From Bacteroidota bacterium (GTDB taxonomy: Bacteria; Bacteroidota; Ignavibacteria; Tepidaquicellales; Tepidaquicellaceae), in contig JAFDZO010000013.1 of NCBI GenBank assembly GCA_018266845.1, forward strand, positions 1 through 64,000: DNA of 64,000 nucleotides, given 5' to 3'. Position 1 is the stretch's first letter. Every line of letters starts with the position of its first letter. Below, piece after piece: positions 53,306-62,649 of this stretch. The translations under genes and the position numbers were made by a program. The notes under the pieces are model-generated. The model was not told the DNA's origin and made no database searches. It saw only the letters and a list, made by a program, of their open reading frames with translations.

Positions 53306-54478
53306 TTGAGCAGTGAATTAAATGTAGTTTGTTTGGGCGGCTTCAGCTATCCGAACGGAATGGCTGGAACTAAAAGAGTGCAGTTTTTTATTGACAGATT
53401 TAACGAAAAAAAAATCCCCGTCAGTGTAATCACAATAGGAAATTTTGGAGACAGTAAATCAGGAAACAATTCAAAGGGAGTTAGCGGCACAACAAAATTT
53501 TTTAATTACGGGGCTTCGCTTCCGGCTTCTTTAATAAGTTATTTTTTCCTTCCACTTCTAATTTTACTTGCAGGGATAAAAATTTTAGTAATACGAAAAA
53601 GCGGGCTGAAAAACATTCTTTATGTTTACAATAGCATCTCAGTAGATTCGTTTTTAGTGGTGTTGTTTGCAAGGGGCTTAGGGTATAAGGTTGTTGCAGA
53701 TATTGTTGAAGATTATAGGGTGATTAATGAAAACATAAGTTTTCCTTTAAGAATAAAATATAAGCTGATAAATTTTTTTGAAGGAAGAATTCACCTTTTT
53801 TGTGATAGGGTTGTTGTGCTTTCAAGCTATTTAAAAGATTTTTTTGTAAAACAGCTAAACGTTAAAATTCCGGTCGAATTAATACCCGTATCTTCTAATC
53901 TCAAAGCAGAGAGTAAGTCGAAAGAAAAATTCCACTCGCCGCTAAAAATTTCCTATACAGGCTCGTTTGCTAAAAAAGACGGGCTTCAATTTTTGATAAA
54001 TGCCTTCAATGAATTTAGCAAAAAATTTACTGACTCCCAGCTCTTGCTGACAGGCATAGGAAATAATCCTCAAAAATTAGTTGAAGACTCAAAAAATTCT
54101 AAAATAAAATACATCGGCTATTTATCCGATGAAGAATACTATAACTTTTTACTTGATGCTGATATTCTTTGTATGACAAGGCTGAATACAAAATTTGCTA
54201 ATGCAGGGTTTCCGTTTAAACTGGGAGAATATCTTGCAACGGGCAATCCGGTTGTAGTTACAGATGTAAGCGACATCTCTGATTACCTTGAAAATAATAT
54301 TGACGCTAAAATTGTTCCGCCGGAAAATTCGCATGCGCTGTGCGCAGCCCTAACAGAGTATGCAGAGGACTTTAAAGCTGCTTCTAAGATTGGCGAGCGG
54401 GGAAAAGAGAAGGCTCTGAAGTTTTTTAATTATCAAATTAACGGCGATAAACTTATAGATTTAATGAAAAAAATCTGA
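53306..54478 (+). CDS. Family 4-type glycosyltransferase
   Basis: 390 residues, GT-B fold. The N-terminal LGGFSYPNGMAGTKRVQFFIDRF glycine-rich strand is followed by a hydrophobic region (about 75-95) and the C-terminal donor domain with ISYTGSFAKKDGLQFLINAFNEF, YIGYLSDEEYYNFLLDADILCM and FPFKLGEYLATGNPVVVTDVSDI (the E-x7-E-like site). TTG start. The stop codon overlaps the ATG of the next gene (TGATG). It likely adds one sugar to the repeat unit; donor unknown. Confidence 0.83.
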   Translation: MSSELNVVCLGGFSYPNGMAGTKRVQFFIDRFNEKKIPVSVITIGNFGDSKSGNNSKGVSGTTKFFNYGASLPASLISYFFLPLLILLAGIKILVIRKSGLKNILYVYNSISVDSFLVVLFARGLGYKVVADIVEDYRVINENISFPLRIKYKLINFFEGRIHLFCDRVVVLSSYLKDFFVKQLNVKIPVELIPVSSNLKAESKSKEKFHSPLKISYTGSFAKKDGLQFLINAFNEFSKKFTDSQLLLTGIGNNPQKLVEDSKNSKIKYIGYLSDEEYYNFLLDADILCMTRLNTKFANAGFPFKLGEYLATGNPVVVTDVSDISDYLENNIDAKIVPPENSHALCAALTEYAEDFKAASKIGERGKEKALKFFNYQINGDKLIDLMKKI

Positions 54479-56355
54479 TGTGCGGAATAGCCGGATATAT
54501 TAATTTTGATAAGTCAAGACCTGCCTTGCAGAATATTATTAAAGGCATGACTGATATTATCTCGCACAGAGGACCCGACGGCGAAGGATTTTATATTAAA
54601 GAAAATCTTGCTCTCGGGCATAGAAGACTTTCTATAATTGATTTATCTACCGGGGATCAGCCGATGTTCAGTCCAGATAAATCAATCGTAATTGTTTTTA
54701 ACGGAGAGATATATAACTACATTGAGCTTAGAGAGGAATTAAAATCACTCGGGCATTCATTTATTACTACATCGGATACGGAGGTTATTATACATGCGTA
54801 TATGCAGTGGGGGGTTGACTGCCAGAATAAATTAAACGGATGTTGGGGATTTGCAATTTGGGATGATAATAAGAAACAACTTTTTATTTCAAGAGACCGG
54901 CTGGGCGAAAAACCAATGCATTATGCAATATGGAATAACTCTTTTGTATTCGGTTCTGAGATTAAAAGTCTTTTCAGTTTTGGTGTGCCGGGTGATATGG
55001 ATGATTCACTTCTTGAGATTTATTTCTTTCTGAAATTTATCCCGTCTCCTTATACTTTTTTTAAGCAGATAAAAAAGCTTAAACCCGGTCATTTTCTCCT
55101 GATAAATGGCAGTGAAATAAAAGAGCGGAAATATTGGGATCTGCCCGAGATTGATGAAAAGAATATGCTTTCTGATACTAAGGAGATAAACAATAACTTT
55201 GAATTTTTGCTAAAAGATTCGGTTAATATCAGAATGAGAAGTGATGTTCCATTCGGCGCTCTTTTAAGCGGAGGGCTTGATTCTGCAAGCGTTGTTGCGC
55301 TTATGTCGGAGATTTCAAAATTTCCTGTTGAAACATTCACAATTGGATATGATGACGCTTCATTTGATGAAACAGATTTGGCTAAAGATGCAGCAAATAA
55401 ATTTAATACAAATCATCACTCATACAAAGTTGAAGCGGAGTCATTTGAAGATTCTTTAAGAAAAATTTTATTTCATTATGATGAGCCTTTTGGAGACGCT
55501 TCTGCAATTCCCACAGGAATAGTTTCAAGATATGCCAGAAAATTCGTTAAGATGGTTTTAACGGGCGATGGCGGTGATGAGGTGCTTTGCGGTTACCCGT
55601 CTTTTCAGGGAGTAAAGCTTTCATCGTATTACAAAAAAGCTCCATCCTTGCTGCGAAAAAGTTTACCCGGAACACTTAATATTTTTTCAAAAGCAGTAAG
55701 AGGAAATGCAAGATATAAAATAAACAGGTATGAAAGACTGTTCAGAAGTGCGAATTCAGATTTTATCACGAGTATGATAGAGCGAATGCCGACAAATGAT
55801 ATGCGCTCCGTTAAAGCTTTATTCCCGCAAAACAGTAAAATTTACAGCATAGAGGATTACATGAATGACTTCATGAAAAATTGTTCTTATAAAGATGATT
55901 TTTATAAGCTAATGTACATCAGCTTTAAACTTTTTCTTCCTGACGACTATCTTGTAAAAGTTGATAGAATGTCTATGGCATATTCGCTTGAGGCGCGTGT
56001 TCCTTTCATAGACCACAGATTGGTTGAGTATATGGTTGGAGTAGATAAAAATGTGAAAATGAAGAAGTTTGAAAGAAAAAGTGTTTTGCGGGAGACGGTG
56101 GGAAAGAAGCTGCCTGCTTCCCTTCTTACGGCAGTAAAGAAAGGTTTTTCAGTTCCGATAGTAGAGTGGTTCAAAGCAGATACAATGCAGCCAAATCTTG
56201 AAGCTCTTTACAGTGAAGATATTGGTTTAAATAAAGATGTAATCAAGAATTTTGTAAAAGAAAATACAGAAGGAAAAAAAGATAACAGCAACATAATCTG
56301 GATGTTAATGCTGCTGAGAGAAACACGCAGGAAAAATGAATACGAGCTTGCCTAA
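54478..56355 (+). CDS. Asparagine-synthase-like glutamine amidotransferase (1 of 2)
   Basis: 625 residues. The class II glutaminase domain has the nucleophile C2 (MCGIAGYIN), ISHRGPDGEGFY, GHRRLSIIDLSTGDQPM and NGEIYNY. The synthetase PP-loop is LLSGGLDSASVVALM with LTGDGGDEVLCGYPSF. In capsule loci such enzymes (WbpS-type) amidate the carboxyl groups of uronic or nonulosonic acids rather than aspartate. The locus makes such acids, so that is preferred here. It overlaps both flanking glycosyltransferase genes (1 and 20 nt). Confidence 0.88.
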   Translation: MCGIAGYINFDKSRPALQNIIKGMTDIISHRGPDGEGFYIKENLALGHRRLSIIDLSTGDQPMFSPDKSIVIVFNGEIYNYIELREELKSLGHSFITTSDTEVIIHAYMQWGVDCQNKLNGCWGFAIWDDNKKQLFISRDRLGEKPMHYAIWNNSFVFGSEIKSLFSFGVPGDMDDSLLEIYFFLKFIPSPYTFFKQIKKLKPGHFLLINGSEIKERKYWDLPEIDEKNMLSDTKEINNNFEFLLKDSVNIRMRSDVPFGALLSGGLDSASVVALMSEISKFPVETFTIGYDDASFDETDLAKDAANKFNTNHHSYKVEAESFEDSLRKILFHYDEPFGDASAIPTGIVSRYARKFVKMVLTGDGGDEVLCGYPSFQGVKLSSYYKKAPSLLRKSLPGTLNIFSKAVRGNARYKINRYERLFRSANSDFITSMIERMPTNDMRSVKALFPQNSKIYSIEDYMNDFMKNCSYKDDFYKLMYISFKLFLPDDYLVKVDRMSMAYSLEARVPFIDHRLVEYMVGVDKNVKMKKFERKSVLRETVGKKLPASLLTAVKKGFSVPIVEWFKADTMQPNLEALYSEDIGLNKDVIKNFVKENTEGKKDNSNIIWMLMLLRETRRKNEYELA

Positions 56356-57451
56356 AAATAAAATATTAATTCTTGTCCCAGGACAAAATGCCAGAGGCGG
56401 AATTACAAATTATTATTACTCAATAAAAAGTGAGTTTACTTATCATGTAGATTATTTTTTAAGAGGCTCAAGGAACCACCCGTTCCGCGAATCTCTGCTA
56501 AGAGATATTCTTCAGCCGTTTAAAGATTTTTTTAACTTTTACCGGAAAATAAGAAAGAAAGAGTACGTTTTGCTTCAAACAGCAACAGCCTTCGACGATT
56601 TTTCTCTTGTGCGTGATTCATTTTTTATCATGCTAGCAAAATGGTACAAAATGAAAGTGATAGTTTTTTACAGAGGATGGGACGTTCCTTTTGCGGATAA
56701 AATCGAAAAAAAATATTTACGGTTCTTTAAATTTGTTTTTTTCCGCGCTGATGCGATGATAGATTTGTCTTCCGAGTTTGTTGCAAGGATGAAATCTTGG
56801 GGGTACAATAAGAAAATTTATTTGGAAACTACCACTGTAAACAAATCGCTATTGAAGGATATTAAGGAAGATGAGATTGTTGATAAATATAAAAATATCA
56901 AATCCTTTCAAATTCTTTTTCTTTCGAGAATTGAAGAGGCAAAGGGAGTTTATCAGGCAGTTGATGCTTTTGTTTTACTTTTAGAAAAATACCCTGACAG
57001 CACGTTGATTATTGCAGGAGATGGAAAAGAAACCGGCAATGTTAAAAAATATGTTGCGGAGAAAAAAATTCCGAATGTAACTTTTTATGATCACATATCC
57101 GGTGAGCAGAAAAAAGAATGCTATAGGAATTCTCACATATACTTATTCCCGTCTTATTGGCCCGAGGGAATGCCTAATTCTGTTTTGGAGGCTATGGCAT
57201 TTGGGCTTCCTGTTGTTACAAGAAAAGTCGGCGGTTTGATTGATTTTTTTGAAAATGACAAAAACGGATATTTTACTCACAGTAAAGACCCTGAAGTGTT
57301 TTTCGGATTTATGGATTCGATTATTTCTAATCCCGAACTAATGAAAAATATTGCTGTCAACAATCATAGATTTGCGAAAGAAAGATTTGTATCGGATAAA
57401 GTTGCAAAAAGGCTTGAAAAAATTTTTGAAGAAGTAATAACGGAAAGATAA
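56336..57451 (+). CDS. Family 4-type glycosyltransferase
   Basis: 371 residues. NKILILVPGQNARGGITNYYYSI is the N-terminal strand and acceptor loop; the donor domain has FQILFLSRIEEAKGVYQAVDAFVLL, LIIAGDGKETGNVKKYV and LFPSYWPEGMPNSVLEAMAFGLPVVTRKVGGLIDFF with the ExxxxxxxE-type motif of GT4. Its start lies 20 nt inside the upstream asparagine-synthase-like gene. It ends 49 nt before the second such gene. Donor and linkage are not known. Confidence 0.88.
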   Translation: MNTSLPKNKILILVPGQNARGGITNYYYSIKSEFTYHVDYFLRGSRNHPFRESLLRDILQPFKDFFNFYRKIRKKEYVLLQTATAFDDFSLVRDSFFIMLAKWYKMKVIVFYRGWDVPFADKIEKKYLRFFKFVFFRADAMIDLSSEFVARMKSWGYNKKIYLETTTVNKSLLKDIKEDEIVDKYKNIKSFQILFLSRIEEAKGVYQAVDAFVLLLEKYPDSTLIIAGDGKETGNVKKYVAEKKIPNVTFYDHISGEQKKECYRNSHIYLFPSYWPEGMPNSVLEAMAFGLPVVTRKVGGLIDFFENDKNGYFTHSKDPEVFFGFMDSIISNPELMKNIAVNNHRFAKERFVSDKVAKRLEKIFEEVITER

Positions 57452-57500
57452 AAGTATTTTCTATAATAATTATTAATAAGTTTAAAAGAATTCTAGATAA

Positions 57501-59402
57501 ATGTGCGGTATAACCGGGTTAATTAATTGCGGAAGCGAACATGCTTTAAACGAAATGACCTCTGTAATTGAGCATAGAGGTCCTGATGATTACGGTATAA
57601 AATGGTTTCATCATACCAATTCAGGTTTCGGGCACAGGCGTTTATCAATTATAGATTTAAGTCCGGCTGGTCATCAGCCGATGTGTAATGATGCCGGAAA
57701 TCTGTGGATAACTTATAACGGGGAAATTTATAATTATAAAGAAGTCAGGAAATCCTTAACTACTCTTGGTTATAAATTCAAATCTCATTCCGATACCGAA
57801 GTAATTCTCAAAGCTTATGAAGAATGGGGAGTTGAATGCCTTGAGCGTTTCAACGGAATGTTTGCATTTGCAATTTACGATGCTGAAAAAGAAAAGCTCT
57901 TCGGAGCACGGGATAGAACCGGTGTAAAACCTTTTTATTATTCACAATTTGGGGAGTCTTTTGCTTTTGCATCTGAAATCAAAGCAATATTAAAAGCAAA
58001 GCTATTCCCGAACGAAATTGATTATGAAGCAATTTATACTCCGATTCATTATCAGATAACTCCAAAAACAGGATTCAAAAACATCAATAAGCTCCCTGCC
58101 GGATGTTATTTTATATTTGAGAACGGCAAACTGACTGTAAAAGATTATTGGAAAATCACTCCTTCAGAGAATTATGACATAACTGAAGACCAAGCTGTAG
58201 AAAAATTAAACGAGCTTCTCATAAGCGCAATTGATTATCAAATGGTTGCCGATGTTCCTGTCGGGATATTGCTTAGCGGCGGGTTAGACTCTTCCATTAT
58301 AGCTTCCTTAATGGGAAGGAACACCGATAAGCAGATAAAATCTTTTACTATTAAATTCAAGCAGGAAGATTTAAAAAAACAGGGGAACGTTGATGACAGT
58401 TACTATGCGAAAAAAGTTGCGGAGAAATTTAACTTTGACCATAAGGAAATTCTCATCGAACCGGATATAATAAATCTGTTTCCAAAAATTGTATGGCATC
58501 TTGATGAACCGATGGCTGACCCTTCTACGATTAATACTTATTTGATTTCACAAGCTGCAAGAGAAGAAGGAATAGTTGTGCTGTTAAATGGAATGGGAGG
58601 TGATGAAATTTTCGGAGGATACCGTTCATATCTTGCCTGCCTTGCTGCCGACCATTATCAGAAATTTGTTCCAAAGTTTCTCGATGCAATTTTCAGGAGC
58701 ATTTTATCAAGAATTCCCCAGGCTTCCAGAAAAAGAGATTACAAATATATTCGATGGGTAAAAGAGTATATGAATTTCTCGAATATGGATCAGTTCGACA
58801 GGTATATTACATCGGGCAATGTTTCACTGACAGATAGAAATTTTAATGAGTACTATTTGAATTGTCCTTACAGGATAACGGACTGCTTTTACTACAAAAA
58901 GCAGCGAAAACTCTTTTTTGATAATGATATGTCTTACCTGACGAAGATTTGCCTAAATGATACGAGAGTATATATGACAGACCACAATCTTACATGCGCT
59001 GATAAGCCTGCAATGGCGGCAAGCGTAGAGGGAAGACCTCCTCTGACGGACCATAGAATAATTGAGTTTATGTTTTCGCTTTCGCCCGATGCCCGTATTC
59101 ATAAGCGAGTGCAGAAGTATCTGCTTAAAAAGGTATCTGAAAAGTATCTCCCGAATGAAGTTGTTTACAGACCCAAAGCCCCTTTCAGCGCACCTATGCG
59201 CTCATGGCTGAAAGGTTCACTATCAGAATTTGTCGGAGATGTTTTGTCGGAAGAATCTGTTAAAAGAAGAGGAATATATAATCATGCTTATGTAACGCAG
59301 TTAATTGAAAAAAATAAAAAAGGATTAGAAGATAATTCACAATTAATTTGGAGACTCCTTACAAACGAAATGTGGCTGCGAACTTTTTTTGACGGAAAGT
59401 AA
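57501..59402 (+). CDS. Asparagine-synthase-like glutamine amidotransferase (2 of 2)
   Basis: 633 residues with C2 (MCGITGLIN), IEHRGPDDYGIK, GHRRLSIIDLSPAGHQPM, NGEIYNYKEV and the PP-loop LLSGGLDSSIIASLMG; GMGGDEIFGGYRSYL follows. Distinct from the 54478 copy in its C-terminal part and therefore not a recent duplicate. It may amidate a second acidic sugar, or the two may act at different stages. Its end overlaps the next gene by 14 nt. Confidence 0.88.
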   Translation: MCGITGLINCGSEHALNEMTSVIEHRGPDDYGIKWFHHTNSGFGHRRLSIIDLSPAGHQPMCNDAGNLWITYNGEIYNYKEVRKSLTTLGYKFKSHSDTEVILKAYEEWGVECLERFNGMFAFAIYDAEKEKLFGARDRTGVKPFYYSQFGESFAFASEIKAILKAKLFPNEIDYEAIYTPIHYQITPKTGFKNINKLPAGCYFIFENGKLTVKDYWKITPSENYDITEDQAVEKLNELLISAIDYQMVADVPVGILLSGGLDSSIIASLMGRNTDKQIKSFTIKFKQEDLKKQGNVDDSYYAKKVAEKFNFDHKEILIEPDIINLFPKIVWHLDEPMADPSTINTYLISQAAREEGIVVLLNGMGGDEIFGGYRSYLACLAADHYQKFVPKFLDAIFRSILSRIPQASRKRDYKYIRWVKEYMNFSNMDQFDRYITSGNVSLTDRNFNEYYLNCPYRITDCFYYKKQRKLFFDNDMSYLTKICLNDTRVYMTDHNLTCADKPAMAASVEGRPPLTDHRIIEFMFSLSPDARIHKRVQKYLLKKVSEKYLPNEVVYRPKAPFSAPMRSWLKGSLSEFVGDVLSEESVKRRGIYNHAYVTQLIEKNKKGLEDNSQLIWRLLTNEMWLRTFFDGK

Positions 59403-60600
59403 ATTAAAAATCTGCTCCCCCTTGCAAAAAGTCATTGATTCCGCAGCTAAACTGAGAAGTTTCATCGAGAAAGAAAATTTCAAAGGTTATGACCCTTATG
59501 ATACTTTAAACTCTTTCATCCCATTTGAGAAACTTGGTAAATGGGCTTCAGCAATAGCAATACAAATTCAGAAAAGGAATCCCGTTAATATACGTCCTCT
59601 TCTCGGGATAAAAAAAGGAATAAACCCTAAAAGCCACGGCTTGCTTTTGTATGCGTATTCACTGCAATATGAGCTTACAAAAGATGAGAAAACCGGTGAA
59701 AGCATGGAAAATATTTTCAACTGGCTTATTGAAAATTATTCAAAGGGCTATTCAGGTTATTGTTGGGGATATAATTTCGGCTGGGCTAATCCGGTTAAAT
59801 ATGTTAAACCTTATGAGCCTAATATTGTAGCAACGTCCTTTGTCGGCAAGGGTATTTATCAATATTACCTTGCTTCCAGAAATGAGAAAGCTAAAGAAGT
59901 TCTTCTTGGTATTACGAATTTTTTATTAAATGATTTGCCTAAATTTGAAAATGAAAGAGGTCTATGTCTTAGTTATACTCCCATTATGAAAGATGCCTGT
60001 TTCAATGCCACACTTTTGGGAGGAGAAGTGATTGCAAGAGTTTATGATTTAACGAAAGAGGAAAAGTATAGAGAGAAGGCAAAGAGCATAGCTGATTTTG
60101 CAATAAGCTATCAACTGCCAAGCGGGCTTTGGAATTATGAAATTGATTTGAAGTCCGGGAAAGAGCTTGCGCAGACGGATTTTCATCAGGGATATGTTCT
60201 GGAGTCTATTTCAGAGATCGCAAAATATGCCGATATTGAAAGCGGCGAATATGAAAAGGCTATAACAAAGGGGTTAGAGTATTACAGGAAAGAGCAGTTT
60301 TATGAAAACGGGCAATCCTTATGGCGTATTCCCAAAATTTATCCGGTTGAAATTCACAATCAATCGCAGGGAGTAATTACATTTGCTCTGCTGAAAAAAT
60401 ATAACCCGGAGTATTTTGATTTTGCAAAGAAGATAGCGGAATGGACAATTGAAAATATGCAAAGCAAGCGGGACGGACATTTTTATTATAGAAAAACGAA
60501 ACACTTTGATATTAAGATTCCATTTATGCGCTGGTCTCAGGCATGGATGTTTCTTGCACTAGCAAGGCTGCAATATGAAAGCAAAAAATCTGAAAAATAA
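59389..60600 (+). CDS. VpsJ-like (alpha/alpha)6-barrel polysaccharide protein
   Basis: 403 residues. Repeating helical hairpins with aromatic/Gly motifs (YSGYCWGYNFGWANPVKYVKP, YTPIMKDACFNATLLGGEVIARVYDLT, YQLPSGLWNYEID, TDFHQGYVLESISEIAKY, EIHNQSQGVITFALL, FMRWSQAWMFLALARLQYES) give an alpha/alpha toroid like glycoside hydrolase-related and VpsJ-type proteins of exopolysaccharide loci. No signal peptide, so cytoplasmic. The reaction is not known. TTG start inside the upstream gene. An epimerase or lyase-like role is possible. Confidence 0.65.
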   Translation: MTESKLKICSPLQKVIDSAAKLRSFIEKENFKGYDPYDTLNSFIPFEKLGKWASAIAIQIQKRNPVNIRPLLGIKKGINPKSHGLLLYAYSLQYELTKDEKTGESMENIFNWLIENYSKGYSGYCWGYNFGWANPVKYVKPYEPNIVATSFVGKGIYQYYLASRNEKAKEVLLGITNFLLNDLPKFENERGLCLSYTPIMKDACFNATLLGGEVIARVYDLTKEEKYREKAKSIADFAISYQLPSGLWNYEIDLKSGKELAQTDFHQGYVLESISEIAKYADIESGEYEKAITKGLEYYRKEQFYENGQSLWRIPKIYPVEIHNQSQGVITFALLKKYNPEYFDFAKKIAEWTIENMQSKRDGHFYYRKTKHFDIKIPFMRWSQAWMFLALARLQYESKKSEK

Positions 60601-60603
60601 TTT

Positions 60604-62649
60604 ATGTGCGGAATATTTGGATTAATAGTAAAAGAAAATTCTGATTACGAATATGGATTTGTAAAAAAACTTACTGAAGAGTTAGCGCTTTTTTCTGAAT
60701 CCAGAGGAAAGGAATCGGCAGGTTTTGCGATTTATAATCCTCTACTAAATAAAATTTCAGTTATTAAAGGCGCAGAAACTGTTTCTAAGTTAATTGACAA
60801 TGGGAAGTTCGACACCTTTTTTTATCAATCGAACGGAATAGACAAACGCGAACTAAAGAGTAAAATAAAATCCTCTTTTGCTTTAACAGGACATTCACGT
60901 CTTGTAACAAACGGAACACAGCTTCTGGATTTTAATAATCAGCCTGTGATTAAAGATGGTATAGTAGGTATTCATAACGGAATTATTACCAATGTAGATG
61001 AGCTTTGGCAAAAATTTTCGGAGCTTAAGAGAGAGTGCGAAGTGGATACAGAGATACTGCTTTCTCTAATCCGCAAATTTATAAATGATGGCTGCCCGCT
61101 GGATGAGTCGTTTGTAAAAGTATTTAACTTGATTAAAGGTGCGGCTTCCATTGCTTTCATGTTTGAAGATAAAAACTGCCTTGCTCTTTTTACGAATTGC
61201 GGCTCATTATATTCTGTAACGAATGAAAGGAACGATGTATTGATATTTGCTTCCGAAGAATATTTTCTGAAGGAATTGATGCAAATAAAAAGCATAAGTA
61301 ATTCATTGGGCAATTATACCATAAAGCAGCTTCCGTCTTTTTCAGGATTGCTCTTTAAAATCAGCACGCTTGAATCAGAAGAAGTTAAAACGAAGGAAAA
61401 TTATTCCTCTAAAGGAATTTGTTTTGATTCCGGCAGTAAGTTTGAAATCGAGTATAAGCCTGAAGGAATAAAACCATTCATTCCGGCAAATATTTCTGCT
61501 TCTGAAGACGCAAAGTTAAAAAATCTTTTAAAGTATGATTTTGAAACAGTAAGCAAATTAAAGCGGTGCGCAAAGTGCCTGCTTCCCGAGACTTTTCCTT
61601 TTATTGAATTTGATTCACAGGGAATCTGTAATGTCTGCAAAAATTATAAACCTTCTTCTCACCCTGATTCATTCGATAAGCTGATGGAGCTTGTAGAGCC
61701 TTACCGAAGCAAGAACGGAGGCATTGACTGCATTGTTCCGTTTAGCGGGGGGCGCGATAGCTCGTATTCGCTTCACATGATTAAGAAAGAGCTGAAGTTA
61801 AACCCTATTACGATAACATATGACTGGGGAATGGTTACAGATTTAGCAAGAAGAAACATTGCTCGCGTTACAGGAAAGCTTGGAGTTGAAAATATACTCG
61901 TTTCCGCCGATATAAAAATGAAACGCGAAAACATCAGGAAAAATGTTACTGCATGGCTACGAAAACCGGCTTTAGGAATGATTCCTCTTTTTATGGTAGG
62001 GGATAAATATTTTTTTTATCACACAATGGAGCTGCGAAAGAAAACAGGTGTGAGATTAAATTTATGGGGCTCTAATAAGTTAGAGAATACTGATTTTAAA
62101 GTCGGCTTCTGCGGAGTCGGGTTGGATTTTGATAAAAAACGAATTGATGCTTTAAAGCTAAAAAATGTTTTTAAATTGATAGGATTTTACGGAGGAAATT
62201 TTCTCACTAATCCTTCTTATTTAAACTCATCACTATATGATACTTTCGGGGCATTTCTTTCCCGGTATGTGCGCGAGCGAAAAGATTACTATCATTTTTT
62301 TGATTATATTCAATGGGATGAACATAAAATAGAAGACACAATAATTAATGAGTATGAATGGGAAACTGCGCCGGATACAAAATCAACGTGGAGAATAGGA
62401 GACGGCACTGCCGGATTTTATAATTATATTTATTATTCTGTAGCCGGTTTTTCTGAAATTGATACATTTAGAAGTAACCAAATAAGAGAAGGAATGATTA
62501 CCAGAGAGCAGGGCTTAAAGTATATTCAGGAAGAAAATGCGCCAAGATATGAATCACTTAAATTTTATTTTGATACAATCAATCTGGATTTTGAGAAGGC
62601 TATAAACATTATAAACAACATTCCAAAGTTATATAAGGATAAAGTATAA
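60604..62649 (+). CDS. Fused class-II glutaminase plus PP-loop N-acetyl-sugar amidotransferase
   Basis: 681 residues. The N-terminal about 250 residues are an Ntn-type glutamine amidotransferase: C2 (MCGIFGLIV), SRGKESAGFAIYN, TGHSRLVTNGTQ and NQPVIKDGIVGIHNGIITN, which resembles the GlmS/PurF domain. From about 320 the protein is a WbuX/PseA-like module: Cys pairs LKRCAKCLLPETFP (C322) and GICNVCKNY, PP-loop VPFSGGRDSSYS (about 378-389) and GITREQGL-like GMITREQGLKYI near the end. The single chain thus carries its own ammonia source. It probably makes an amidine or amide on a second sugar of the glycan. Confidence 0.85.
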   Translation: MCGIFGLIVKENSDYEYGFVKKLTEELALFSESRGKESAGFAIYNPLLNKISVIKGAETVSKLIDNGKFDTFFYQSNGIDKRELKSKIKSSFALTGHSRLVTNGTQLLDFNNQPVIKDGIVGIHNGIITNVDELWQKFSELKRECEVDTEILLSLIRKFINDGCPLDESFVKVFNLIKGAASIAFMFEDKNCLALFTNCGSLYSVTNERNDVLIFASEEYFLKELMQIKSISNSLGNYTIKQLPSFSGLLFKISTLESEEVKTKENYSSKGICFDSGSKFEIEYKPEGIKPFIPANISASEDAKLKNLLKYDFETVSKLKRCAKCLLPETFPFIEFDSQGICNVCKNYKPSSHPDSFDKLMELVEPYRSKNGGIDCIVPFSGGRDSSYSLHMIKKELKLNPITITYDWGMVTDLARRNIARVTGKLGVENILVSADIKMKRENIRKNVTAWLRKPALGMIPLFMVGDKYFFYHTMELRKKTGVRLNLWGSNKLENTDFKVGFCGVGLDFDKKRIDALKLKNVFKLIGFYGGNFLTNPSYLNSSLYDTFGAFLSRYVRERKDYYHFFDYIQWDEHKIEDTIINEYEWETAPDTKSTWRIGDGTAGFYNYIYYSVAGFSEIDTFRSNQIREGMITREQGLKYIQEENAPRYESLKFYFDTINLDFEKAINIINNIPKLYKDKV

